Origin: Hyphomicrobium nitrativorans NL23
GTDB lineage: Bacteria; Pseudomonadota; Alphaproteobacteria; Rhizobiales; Hyphomicrobiaceae
NCBI RefSeq assembly: GCF_000503895.1
Contig: NC_022997.1
Coordinates: 434,001 to 498,000, forward strand
Direction: 5' to 3'
DNA length: 64,000 nt
In this document: positions 40,786 through 51,000 of the stretch, piece by piece
Numbering within the stretch: position 1 is the first letter of the stretch
Layout: the number at the start of each line of letters is the position of its first letter
The notes under the pieces: generated by a model
The model's input: only the letters and a program-made list of their open reading frames with translations
Databases searched by the model: none
Told to the model about the DNA's origin: nothing
Program-made: the position numbers and the translations under genes

Positions 40786-43485
40786 ATGGAGAAGGCTCCG
40801 AGTTCTCGCACGACAGACCGCGCGTTCGAGCGGAAGATCTGGCGCGCCCGCCTGGCCGACGTGTTCGAGCAGGCGTGGGTGAAGCTCTGGCTCGTGCTCG
40901 CCGTCGTGGCGGTGTTTCTCATCGTCTCGTATGCGGGCATCTGGCCGCGTTTGCCTACGTTGCTCCACGTGGTGCTGCTCGGCGCATTCGGCGTGGCGAT
41001 GCTCGCGGCGCTGGCGTCGGTGGCGCGGATCACGTGGCCCTCTCGCGACGATGCCATCCGGCGCATCGAGCGCGCTTCGGGCGTGCCGCATCGGCCGGCG
41101 ACGTCGTACGAAGATACCGTCAGCGCGCCCAGCTCCGATCCGACGACGGCGGCCATCTGGCAGGCGCACAAGACGCGCATGGCGGCGCTGATCGCGAAGC
41201 TCCGGCCCGGCAAACCGCAGCCGCGCACGGATCGGTTCGATCCGTTCGCTTTGCGTGCGGCGCTGGTGCTGGCGGTCGTTGGGCTCACGGGCCTGCTTGG
41301 CGGGCGTGCCGTCGAGCGCGTGCATCAGGCGTTTGAGTTCGGGTCCGAGGTGGCGGTTTCGCAGGCACGGCTCGACGCGTGGCTCGCGCCGCCGGCCTAT
41401 ACGGGACGACCGCCGGTGATGCTGGCGGATGGCGCGGGCGGGGGCGCGCGTCCTGCGCAAGAGCAATCCGGAGACGCGGCGCGCGCGTCGTTCGAGGTTC
41501 CGATCCGCAGTCATCTCATTGTGCGTGTCGGCGGCATGGCGGGCACGCCGCTGTCGCTCGCGTTCGAGCCGGACGCGGATGGTGCGGCGGGCGGCGAGGT
41601 CGAGCGCATTGCAGCCGAGCAGGACGGCGACGCGGCGGAGCTTCAGGAGATCCGTCACGAGATGATGCGGTCCGGCACCGTGCGTGCGCTCGCCGGAAAC
41701 ACCGAGCTTGCCCGGTGGCACATCGTGCTGACCCCCGACAACCCGCCGCTGATCTCGCTGTCGCGTCCGCCGGAGCTGACGCCGCGCGGTTCGCTCAAGC
41801 TCACGTATCACGTGGAGGATGACTACGGCGTGGCGTCCGCGGAAGCCAAGCTCAAGCGGTTGCCGGATCCGAAGCCCGACCCGGCGAAAGCGTGGGCGCG
41901 GCCGGAGCTGCCCAAAGGGCCGCGCCAGCCGCTGATGCGTCCGCCGAAGCTCGAACTCAGATTGCCCAAGGCGAACGCGTCGTCGGGCGGGCAGCACACC
42001 TATTTCGAGATGGCGTCTCACCCGTGGGCCGGGCGTAAGGTGATCATGACGCTCGAAGCGACGGACGTGGCCGGGCAGGTCGGCCGGAGCCCGGGCTTCG
42101 AGATGATCCTGCCGGAGCGGCAGTTCACGCAGCCGCTCGCGCGGGCGGTCGTGGAGCAGCGCAAGAAGCTGATGGACGACAGCCGCTATCGGCCGTCCGT
42201 GCTGGTGGCACTCGACGCGCTGACGATGGAGCCCGAGGGGTTCATCGACGATTCGAAAATTTATCTCGGGCTGCGTACGGCCTATCATCGCCTCAAGAAC
42301 AGCCGCTCGCGGGCGACGCTCAAGAGCGTCGTCGATCAGCTTTGGCAGATTGCGCTCCGGATCGAGGACGGTACGCTTTCGGATGCGGAGCGCCGCCTCA
42401 AGGACGCGCAGGACAAGCTCGCGAAGGCGCTTGAAGGCGACGCGTCCGACGAAGAGATCCGGCAGGCGATGCAGGAGCTGCGCGAGGCGCTGCAGGATTT
42501 CATGCAGCAGCTTGCGCAGCAGAACGAAGGCCAGCCGCAGATGGATGGCCAGAACCAGGATCAGCAGACGCTCGGGCAGCAGGATCTCGAACGGATGCTG
42601 CGCGACCTCGAAGATATGGCGCAAAGCGGCTCACGCGAGCAGGCGCAGCAGTTGCTCTCCGAGATGCAGGATCTGATGGAGCGGCTGCAGGCCGGTCAGA
42701 TGGATCAAGCCCAGGCCGAGCGTAACCGCGAAATGATGCAGATGATGGACGAGCTGGGCACCATGGTCGGTGACCAGCAGTCGCTGATGGACGACACGTT
42801 CGGCGAACGGCGTGGCGACGAGGGCCAGCAGGACAACGGGCGTGGGCAGCCGCCGCCCGGCATGAAGGGGTTCAGCAACGAAGGCCGTCCGCAGGAAGGC
42901 CAAGGCGCGCCGCCGGGCATGTCGGATCAGCAGGGGCAGCAGGGCCGTGGTCAGCGCGGGCCGCAGGAAGGCGGACAGCAGCAGCGCGGCCAGGGTCAGA
43001 GCCGGCCGGGGCAAGGCCAGCAGCAGGGCAGCCTCGCCGATCGGCAGCGGCAGCTTCGCGAGCGGTTGAATGAATTGCAGCAGCAGATGCGCGAGAAGGG
43101 CGTCGGTTCGAGCCAGCAGCTCGACGACGCGGAGAGCGCGATGGGCGCTGCCGAGGACGCGCTGGAGCAGGGCGATCTCGCGGAGGCGACGGAGCAGCAG
43201 GGCCGCGCGCTCGATCAGATGCGCCAGGGTGCGCAGCAGATGGCGCAAGAGATGATGCAGAACTCGCCGCAGCGGTATGGGCAGGGTGGCGACACGCCGC
43301 GCGATCCGCTGGGCCGGCCGCAGCGCACGCAGGGGCCGGATCTCGGCACATCCGTCAAGGTGCCGGACCAGATCGACGTGCAGCGTGCGCGCGAGATCCT
43401 GGAAGAGCTGCGCCGCCGGCTCGGCGAAGCGACGCGGGCGCCGGTGGAATTGGATTACCTGGAGCGCCTGTTGAAGCGGTTCTGA
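40786..43485 (+). CDS. TIGR02302-family membrane protein
   Basis: 899 aa. Two adjacent membrane segments near the N terminus (VKLWLVLAVVAVFLIVSYAG, LLHVVLLGAFGVAMLAALAS) and a third at about 150 (VLAVVGLTGLLGG) precede a large soluble part. Residues 520-800 are very rich in Gln, Met and Gly (coiled-coil-like QQLAQQNEGQPQMDGQNQDQ and so on). The layout matches the alphaproteobacterial TIGR02302/DUF4175 family, of unknown function, often found after lysA. It is 76 bp after lysA. Confidence 0.82.
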   Translation: MEKAPSSRTTDRAFERKIWRARLADVFEQAWVKLWLVLAVVAVFLIVSYAGIWPRLPTLLHVVLLGAFGVAMLAALASVARITWPSRDDAIRRIERASGVPHRPATSYEDTVSAPSSDPTTAAIWQAHKTRMAALIAKLRPGKPQPRTDRFDPFALRAALVLAVVGLTGLLGGRAVERVHQAFEFGSEVAVSQARLDAWLAPPAYTGRPPVMLADGAGGGARPAQEQSGDAARASFEVPIRSHLIVRVGGMAGTPLSLAFEPDADGAAGGEVERIAAEQDGDAAELQEIRHEMMRSGTVRALAGNTELARWHIVLTPDNPPLISLSRPPELTPRGSLKLTYHVEDDYGVASAEAKLKRLPDPKPDPAKAWARPELPKGPRQPLMRPPKLELRLPKANASSGGQHTYFEMASHPWAGRKVIMTLEATDVAGQVGRSPGFEMILPERQFTQPLARAVVEQRKKLMDDSRYRPSVLVALDALTMEPEGFIDDSKIYLGLRTAYHRLKNSRSRATLKSVVDQLWQIALRIEDGTLSDAERRLKDAQDKLAKALEGDASDEEIRQAMQELREALQDFMQQLAQQNEGQPQMDGQNQDQQTLGQQDLERMLRDLEDMAQSGSREQAQQLLSEMQDLMERLQAGQMDQAQAERNREMMQMMDELGTMVGDQQSLMDDTFGERRGDEGQQDNGRGQPPPGMKGFSNEGRPQEGQGAPPGMSDQQGQQGRGQRGPQEGGQQQRGQGQSRPGQGQQQGSLADRQRQLRERLNELQQQMREKGVGSSQQLDDAESAMGAAEDALEQGDLAEATEQQGRALDQMRQGAQQMAQEMMQNSPQRYGQGGDTPRDPLGRPQRTQGPDLGTSVKVPDQIDVQRAREILEELRRRLGEATRAPVELDYLERLLKRF

Positions 43486-43524
43486 TCCGCGTCTTTCGAA
43501 AGTGCGCTCGCTGATATTCCGATG

Positions 43525-44481
43525 CTACGGAGCGATGGCGGCAGGAGCGGAGCGGATGCCGATGCCGGCGATGCCCTGGTGGCTGACGAGGTTGGTCGAG
43601 GCGTAGCCGCCCGGCGGTTCTTCGCCCGACATCCATTCGCTGAACTGGTTCCAGAGATCGAAGATCAGGAGCGTGCCGTCGCGCTCGGTGAGCGGCATGC
43701 GGTAGGGCGCGAGCGTGAACTTGTATTCGAAGAGGTACGAGACGCGCGCGGCACGGATCTCGATGCCGATCAGCGTCTGCGTGACCGGGCCCGCGACCTG
43801 GTATTCGTAGGTGCGCGTGTCGCGGCCCGCGACGTGCACTTCCGCGTGCGGCAGCGAAACGCCGGCGCCGAGGCCGACGTAAGGATGCAGCCGGAAGCCG
43901 AGGCTCGGCAACCTGAGGAGGCCGGTGAAGGTCAGCATGTTGTGGCCGTGACTGGCTTCGACGCGCTCGAAGATGTCGCGCAGGACGGCGCGTTCGGGGG
44001 CGGGGGCGCCGTTGAGCGTGCCTGTCAGCTCGACTTCCTCGGACAAGCGGCCGATGGTCTTCGAGTGGATGAAGTCGAGCATCGCGCCCGTGCGGCCGCT
44101 CTCGAACCAGCGCACGATGCGCGCGCCGTAGTAGATCGGGTTTTTGAAGGGCCGACCTTCCCACTGCACGCCCTTCGCGGTGAAGTCGTGCACGCCAGAT
44201 TGGGTGACGCGGACATCGCTCGGGTAGGTGTAGGGCACGCCGGTATAGCCCGCGAACATCATCTCGCCGCCGTGCGGGGCGATGGCGGACGGTGGCGTGG
44301 GCGCGCTCGACGCGGCGCTAGTGCCTGAGCTGTCGGACATCTGGGCCATCGTGACGGATGCGGCGAGAGCTGCGAGGGCGGCCGTAGCGAACAGGGTTTC
44401 GAGGCGGGCGCGGGTTTTCGATGGGCTCGTGGGCGCGCGGCGTGTCGCGTGCGCCCAGCCGAAGCTTCTCGCGATGTGCAT
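43525..44481 (-). CDS. Outer-membrane beta-barrel protein, lipid A oxidase-like
   Basis: 318 aa with a signal-type N terminus (ALAALAASVTMAQ). The mature part has alternating strands and aromatic-rich turns typical of an eight-stranded barrel: GRPFKNPIYYGARIVRWFES, GAMLDFIHSK, LGFRLHPYVGLGAGVSLPHA, YEYQVAGPVTQTLIGIEIRA and VSYLFEYKFTLAP. The pattern resembles rhizobial LpxQ-type lipid A oxidases, but I cannot assign activity. It is convergent with the TIGR02302 gene. Confidence 0.6.
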   Translation of the reverse strand: MHIARSFGWAHATRRAPTSPSKTRARLETLFATAALAALAASVTMAQMSDSSGTSAASSAPTPPSAIAPHGGEMMFAGYTGVPYTYPSDVRVTQSGVHDFTAKGVQWEGRPFKNPIYYGARIVRWFESGRTGAMLDFIHSKTIGRLSEEVELTGTLNGAPAPERAVLRDIFERVEASHGHNMLTFTGLLRLPSLGFRLHPYVGLGAGVSLPHAEVHVAGRDTRTYEYQVAGPVTQTLIGIEIRAARVSYLFEYKFTLAPYRMPLTERDGTLLIFDLWNQFSEWMSGEEPPGGYASTNLVSHQGIAGIGIRSAPAAIAP

Positions 44482-44541
44482 GGTGTCCCTACTCCCGCCC
44501 CTGTCGTTCTCGAAATCAGGTAGCGGATCGGAGGAGCCCGC

Positions 44542-45669
44542 TCAACCGCGTTCGTGCTCCGAGGCTGCCGATAGGGCCGCGCCTGCGGTGCCGCGACCGC
44601 GCGGCTGGGCCAGGTGCTGGATCATCCGGAAGACGATCGTGATTTGAGCCGCGTCCTGGGTCAGGTAGTCGCGACCCGTGAAGCCCCACCAGTCCCAGCA
44701 GCCTTGCGGGTTCATGGGTGACGAGGACGCTTGCGGGAAGAGCACGACGAGAGCGTTGGCATCCGCCCAGTTCGCGTATCCCGTTTCGCGTATGAACGCG
44801 TCTCCCGATGCGGCGATGTTCTGCGCGCAACCATGGAAGGCGATGTGGATGCGGCAAGTCGTCGATGCGGCGCAATCGGCGGGGACGTAGGCGACGCCTT
44901 CGTCCTCCATGTCGTGGCCGGCGATGCCGCGGAAGAATGGGCGCTGGTCGAACGTGACGAAGGTGCCGCCCGGGGTTTCGGTGCGCGGTTTGAGGGGCCC
45001 GTAGATGTGTGTCAGGACCGCTTCGGCCTGATCGTAGTCGCAATCGACGATGTAGGGCTTGCCGGTCACTTCGCAGGACAAGCCTTCGCTCGCGGTGACG
45101 AAGGCGTGGCCAGCCGGAATGTCGGAGACGAAGGCGAGACGATCGTCGGAGAAGCCGAGGAGTTTGTAGTAGTCGAAGGCGGCTTTGACGATGGACGGTA
45201 CGACCGTGCGGTCATTAGAGCCGGAGAAGAGGTAGACGCGGTCGTCGAGCAGGTTTTCGATGGGATCTATGCGCCCGGCTTCTGCGAGGCTCCGCGTTTT
45301 TCGTGCGAGGCGGTCGACATCGGGTACGCCCCAGGGCGCGAGTGTGTTCAACATGCAGCCGTTGATGGCTTTCGGCATGTTGAGGAAGGCGACGCCGGGG
45401 CCCATCATCATGTCGGAGAAGACGCTCTGCGCGCAGCCGTAGGGGCCGCCCGCGATGATCGCCGCGCCGATGACGACCTTCGAGTGGGCGATTTGAAACT
45501 GGCCCGCCATGTAGGCGCCGGACGAGATGCCGGAGACGGACGTGGCTTCGATGTCTGCGCCGAGCGCGGGCAGTCCGGGGCGCTTTTCTTCCGTGCAGCC
45601 TGCGGCGAAGCCAAGAGCCGCTGCGGCGAGGCAAACGGCAGTGCGGCGGACAATGGCGGGAACGATCAT
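44542..45669 (-). CDS. PHB-depolymerase-type esterase lipoprotein
   Basis: 375 aa. A signal peptide with lipobox FAAGC (Cys25) marks a lipoprotein. The lipase-box-like SVSGISSGAYMAGQFQIAHS carries the likely nucleophile Ser50; YLFSGSNDRTV contributes Asp, and HIAFHGCAQN gives an oxyanion/His region typical of extracellular poly(3-hydroxybutyrate) depolymerases. The final CWDWWGFTGRDY is also family-like. Whether it acts on PHB or other esters is open. It has its own gap from the barrel gene (60 bp). Confidence 0.8.
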   Translation of the reverse strand: MIVPAIVRRTAVCLAAAALGFAAGCTEEKRPGLPALGADIEATSVSGISSGAYMAGQFQIAHSKVVIGAAIIAGGPYGCAQSVFSDMMMGPGVAFLNMPKAINGCMLNTLAPWGVPDVDRLARKTRSLAEAGRIDPIENLLDDRVYLFSGSNDRTVVPSIVKAAFDYYKLLGFSDDRLAFVSDIPAGHAFVTASEGLSCEVTGKPYIVDCDYDQAEAVLTHIYGPLKPRTETPGGTFVTFDQRPFFRGIAGHDMEDEGVAYVPADCAASTTCRIHIAFHGCAQNIAASGDAFIRETGYANWADANALVVLFPQASSSPMNPQGCWDWWGFTGRDYLTQDAAQITIVFRMIQHLAQPRGRGTAGAALSAASEHERG

Positions 45670-45809
45670 AGTGCTGGCCCGTCATCCCGGCTTGGTGCGA
45701 TCAAAAGGGAGCTTACCTTAGCGCGCCAGATGGTGGAGCGCCACGGTTGCGGGGGACTTTAGCCTGCGCGTCACGACACCTCTGTGACGCGAGCGTATTC
45801 GTGTTTTCG

Positions 45810-48015
45810 TCAGCGGAGCCTGACGGTTACGCGGTCGGCCCGGCCCCGGGCGTCGATCACGGTGAGGCGGGCGAAGCCGCGCCCATCCGGCTGCCAAGCG
45901 GCTTCGCGGCGGAAGGGATCGGTGGACACGGGGTTGCCGTCCACCAGCCACGTGAGCGGGAGCGCGCCGCCTTCGGCCTTGAGCACGAGCGGTTCGGCCT
46001 CGCGCTCGGCGACATCCAGCTCCGAACGGTCGGGCGGGAAGGAGATCAGAACGGGCGGTTCGAGGAAGGGGCCTTCGGCAACCACAGCGCCATCGCCCGT
46101 GTCGCGGAAGCGTTTGAGCGGAGGGGGCAGGGCGGCGTTGCCGTCCTTGATGGCGCCAGCGGGAGCGGAGACAAAACGGCGTGCGGCGATCCGAGATGCG
46201 GGTGAAGGTGTCGTAGAGGATCGGAGCGGCCGCGAGGCGGCCCATGAGGCCGGGGGTGGCCGCGGCGTCCGGGCGGCCGACCCACACGGCCACCACGTGG
46301 CGGCCGTCGTATCCGACAGCCCAGGCATCGCGATAGCCGTAGGACGTGCCCGTCTTGTAGGCGATGGCGCCGCCCTTCGTGTTTGGCGGGGGTGGTGCGT
46401 CTTTCAGGATGTCGGTCACGTACCACGATGCGACGGGCGTGAGCAGGCGATTGCGTGCGGCGTCGGTGGCCGTGGTTTCGGTGGCGGCCTCGGTTTTGTC
46501 GCCTTTGCGCCAGACGAGGGGGATCGGATCGCCGCCGCGCGCCAGTGCGGTGTACAGCGTTGCGAGATCCTTGAGCGTGACGCCGACGCCGCCAAGCGCG
46601 ACGGCAAGCGAGGGCTCGGTGTTGCGCGGGAAGACGGGGGTAATTCCGGTGCGGCGAAAGCGTCCGACGAGGCGGCCGGGACCGATAGCGGCGAGCGCTT
46701 TGACGGCCGGGACGTTGAGCGAATTGCCGAGCGCTTCGCGGATCGAGACCGTGCCGTGGAAGTCCTCGTCGAAGTTCTCCGGGCGATACGTTCCGAAGCG
46801 GGTCGGGCGATCCTCGATAAGCGTTTCCGGGTGGGCGAGACCGTTCTCGAAGGCGAGGCCGTAGATGAAAGGCTTGAGCGCAGAGCCCGGCGAGCGGATG
46901 GCGCCCGTCATGTCGATGGCGCCCTGGCGATCCTTGTCGAGATAGCCGGCGGAGCCGACGTGGGCGAGCACCTCGCCCGTCGCATGATCGACAACGAGCA
47001 CGGCGGCCGAAAGGCGGGGCCCGAGAAGTCGCGTCTGCTGGGCCGTGAGCTGTTCCACCGCGGTTTGCAGCTCGCGGTCGAGCGTCATGCGGTGAATGTG
47101 CGTTGCGGGGCGCGCGGTGACTTCGGTTTCCGAAAGGTGCGGCGCAAGCTGCATGAAGCGCAGACGCGCGGTGGGGACGCGTTCGCTCTTGGCGCGCTCG
47201 GCTTCGGCTTTCGGAATGACGCCCGCTTCGACGGCGTGATCGAGAACGTGATCGCGGGCGCGGCGGGCCGTTTCCGCGTGACGGTCCGGGCGTCGCGCTT
47301 CGGGCGACTGCGGGAGTGCCACGAGGAGGGCGGCTTCTCCGACGGAGAGATGGCGTGGCTCCTTGCCGAAGTAGGCGAGAGACGCTGCGCGTACGCCCTC
47401 GATGTTGCCGCCGAAGGGCGCGAGGCGGAGATAGAGCCTCAGGATCTCGTCTTTCGAGAGATGCGCTTCGAGCTGAAGCGCGCGCGCCATCTGGTGCAGC
47501 TTGCCGGACGCCGTGCGCAGGTGGCGGCCTTCGAGCAAACGGGCGACCTGCATGGTGAGCGTGGAACCGCCGGAGATGATCGCGCCGTGGCGAACGAGAA
47601 GGTACGTCGCGCGCATCATCGCGAGCGGGTCGACGCCCGCGTGGTCGTAGAAGCGCTTGTCTTCGAAGGCCATCAGGATGGCGAGGTAGCGGGGATCGAC
47701 CTCGTCGACTTCCAGCGGGAGACGCCAGCGGCCTTCCTTCGTCGTGAAGGCGCGCAGGAGGCGGTTTTCGCGGTCGAGCACGGTTACGGAAGTTTTTTCC
47801 GCGGCCGCGAGCGGGAGAGGTCCGAGGTTCTTCGTGGCGATGAGAAGTGCAATGCCGACGGCGGCGACCGGCAAGGCCACCGCCGCGAGCAGGAGTGCAG
47901 CGATCCGCAGAGGACGCGGGGGGAGCCTTGTCCATGTCCATCGCGGGGCGCGATCGGAGCGTTCGGACAAGGGTGCCTCTGCGGTTCGCCGTTTCGGAAG
48001 ACGCATGACGTCCAT
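45810..48015 (-). pseudogene. pbpC: Penicillin-binding protein 1C with a late frameshift
   Basis: The main frame from ATG 48015 encodes a membrane anchor, a transglycosylase (AFEDKRFYDHAGVDPLAMMR, ISGGSTLTMQVARLLEG) and a transpeptidase (SPGSALKPFIYGLAFENGL, with SxN in GNSLNV and KTGTSYGYRDAWAVGYD). At about 46185-46205 it shifts; the C-terminal BiPBP_C domain (SAPAGAIKDGNAALPPPLKR, PLTWLVDGNPVSTDPFRREA) is readable one frame over to 45810. One extra base near CTCGGATC explains it. The catalytic domains are unaffected. It follows the alpha-2-macroglobulin gene by 11 bp. Confidence 0.85.
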
Positions 48016-48025
48016 TTCGTTTCTT

Positions 48026-51000
48026 CTAGTCCTTGTTCGTGACAGTGAGCGTGCCGGAGGCCGAGCGCGCATGCCGTTCCGGGCGATACATGTCTTCGAC
48101 GGTGGCGGCCGGGTGGACGAAGGTGCCGGGCGTCACCGCGCGGACAACGTAGGCCACCGTGGCGGATGCCGCTACCTTGTCCAGGGTCGCATCGGTATCG
48201 ATGCCGTGCGTGGTGTCGCCGCGCCCGCCGTCGTCGGCATCGTCTTCGCCGCCGCCGTTGTCCTCGTCATCCAGATCATCGCCGCCCGCCGCGGGCGTAT
48301 CGGCGTTCTGGGTGCGGCGCGCGGTGTTCCAGAGGTTGAAGGCGGCGACGAAGCGGTCGTCCCGGAACTCCGTGTGCTCGGGGCGAAGGGTGGTCTTGAG
48401 CCAGGAAAGGCTCTTGATGTCGCCCGAGTCCACGAGGCGGGGGTTTTCGATCTCAAGCCCGGCGGGCAGCCGGTCCACGAGCAGGATGCGGCCGGCCGCT
48501 TCGTCGCTCTCGACCTTGAGCACGGCGACGAGACGCTGGTTCTGCGCAAGCTCGCCCGTGCTTCCCGATGCGCTTTCGAGGTCCACCGGCTCGCCTGCAA
48601 GCGTGTAGTAGCTGCGGGTGACGCTGAAGCCTTTCGAGACGGCGGGTTCGGGCGAGAGGGCTGCGCCGATCACCGTCACGACGGCGTCGATCGAGGCGTC
48701 GCCATCGTTGCTGACGGTGATGCCGTTTTCGAGATCGTGAGCCGAGTAGGCGCGCTGGATCGCACCGTTAACGGGCGTGCCGTCGATGGAGAGTTGCGCC
48801 TTCTTCGCGTCCTCGCCGAGGGCGTGGGCGGCTAGCAGCATCCAGGCCTGCTCCTGCGTGGAGGTGTAGGAGCGGGCGGTGTAGGCGCGGCTTACGACGT
48901 TGACGAGGCGCGGCGTGTCATTGCGGACGACGCGGCTTTCGGTGGCGAGGGTGAGAAGGGCCGCGCCGTCGCGGATCTCGGAGCCGTAGTCGGTGCGTGC
49001 GGCGTCGAGTTTGTCCGCTGCGTCGAAGGCGTCGAGTGCGGCCGTGAAAGCCCGTTCCGAGCGTTCCTTGTCGCCGACCATGGCGAGGGCTGCGCCGAGC
49101 TGGGCTTTCGCGAGCGGTGTGGTGAAGCTTTCGAGGCGTGTGTCGACCTCGTAGCGCAGTTCGCCCATGGGTGCGCGGCCGTTGCGGGCCAGCACATAGA
49201 GGGCGTAGGCGCGTTCTTCTCCGCCGCCGGTTACGCGGTCGCTGTTGAGGGCGAAGTTCTGAAGCCGGTCGAGAGCCTGGCGGAAGGGCAGGTCGCGGAC
49301 GACGTATCCTTGCTCGCGGGCCCGCGTCAGGAAGTCGGTGACGTAGCTCGTGAGCCAGAGGTCGCCGTTGGCGGGGCTCCAGCCGCCGAACGCGCCGGAC
49401 GCATCCTGCATGTCGAAAACGCGGGTGATGGCCTGCTCGACGCGCGTCTTGATGTCGTGATCCGCGCCGAAGCCGATGTCTTTCGCGACGGCGTTGACGT
49501 AGAGAAGGGGAAGCGCGCGCGAGACGGTCTGCTCTGCACATCCGTACGGATAGCGGTCGAGCGAGGTGAGAAGGCCCGGCACGTCCATGTGGGCGGCGGG
49601 GCCGACCGACACGTTCACGCGGGTGCGGTTCGCGATCATGCCTGCGAGGAGATCCTTCGAGAGCGTGAGCTTGCCGCCTTTGGCCGCAAGGGTCGCGACT
49701 GTCGAGCGCTTGATGTCGCCGGCGGGCGGCTTGACGTCGAACTGCAGGCGGCGCGAGACGGCGATGTCGTTCGGGCCGGTGACGTTGACGTCGTAGACGA
49801 AGGTGCCGACATCGTGCGGCTTCAGCTTCACCTGGGCCGATTTGCGCTCGCCCTTGGAGAGATCGAGCACCTTTTCGGCGAAGGGCGCGTCGTCGATCAA
49901 GCCGGATACGCTGGCCTTGTACGGCCCGGCGGGTCCGTCCACGTTGTGGAGCGAGAGGTCGACGGTGGCTTCGTCGCCGAGGGTCAGGAAGCGCGGCACG
50001 GAGACGGTCAGCGCAACGGCGTCGCGGACGACGATGTCACGGGTGGCGTGGCCGAGCTTCGTGTTTGTCCAGGCGACGGCCATCAGGCGCACGGTGCCAT
50101 TGAAGGGCGGGAGCGCGAAGTCCACGCTGGCCGTTCCATCTTGCGCGACCGTGACGATGCCGGAGTAGAGCGAGACGGTTTCCTCCACCGGCGGACTGGC
50201 TTGCAGGCCGCTGCCGCCCATGCCGTCGCCGCCCGAGCGCAGCGTGCCGCGTTCGGCGCGCATGCCGTCGATGAGGCGGCCGTAGAAGTCGCGCAGTTCG
50301 AGCGCGAGCTTGTGCTGGGCGTAGAAGTGGCGTTCCGGCGCGGGGGCCTGGAAGCGCGTGAGGTTGAGGATACCGACATCGACGGCGGCCACCGTGACGC
50401 GGGCTTCCTCGCCGGGCGTGAGACCCGCGATCTTGACGGGGACTTTCAGGCCCTCCGTGCTCTTGATCTGGTCGGCTGTTTCGAGCGCGACGTTGAGCGT
50501 GCGGGGGGCCTGGTCGATGCCGATCCAGCGGACGCCGATGGCGCGGCCGGGCATGCGCTTGGCCCCTTCGTCCATCGGCCGGTAGAGCATGGCCGTGGCG
50601 TAGGCGCCTGCGCCCCAGTTCTCGCCGACGGGAATGGCGACTTCGCCGCCGCCCGCCGCGATCTCGATTTCCTGCGCGGAGAGCAGGCCCTGTCCGAGCA
50701 CGGTTACGAGCGCCTTGCCGCCGTGGCGGGAGGCGATGCGGAGTTTGGCGGTGTCGCCGGCTTTGTAGGTTTCCTTGTCGAGCGCGACTTCGAGGACTTC
50801 AGGGCTGTCGGCGGAATCGCCGCCCGTGTACCAGCCTGCGTTAAAGACGAGGGTGGAGAGAGCCGCGCCGCCGGATCCGGATGCGCTCACTTCGAGGCGA
50901 TAGCGCCCGAAGCCGACCTCTGCGGCGATGGCGGCAGGCGTGGCGGCGGTCGTATCGACCGTGCCGGCTGCAACCTTCTTGGTGATGGTTTGGCTCTCGT

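Noticed and set aside
45784-48042. 752-codon plus-strand frame opposite pbpC
   Set aside because: It is the complement of a well-defined PBP1C and has no recognisable domain.
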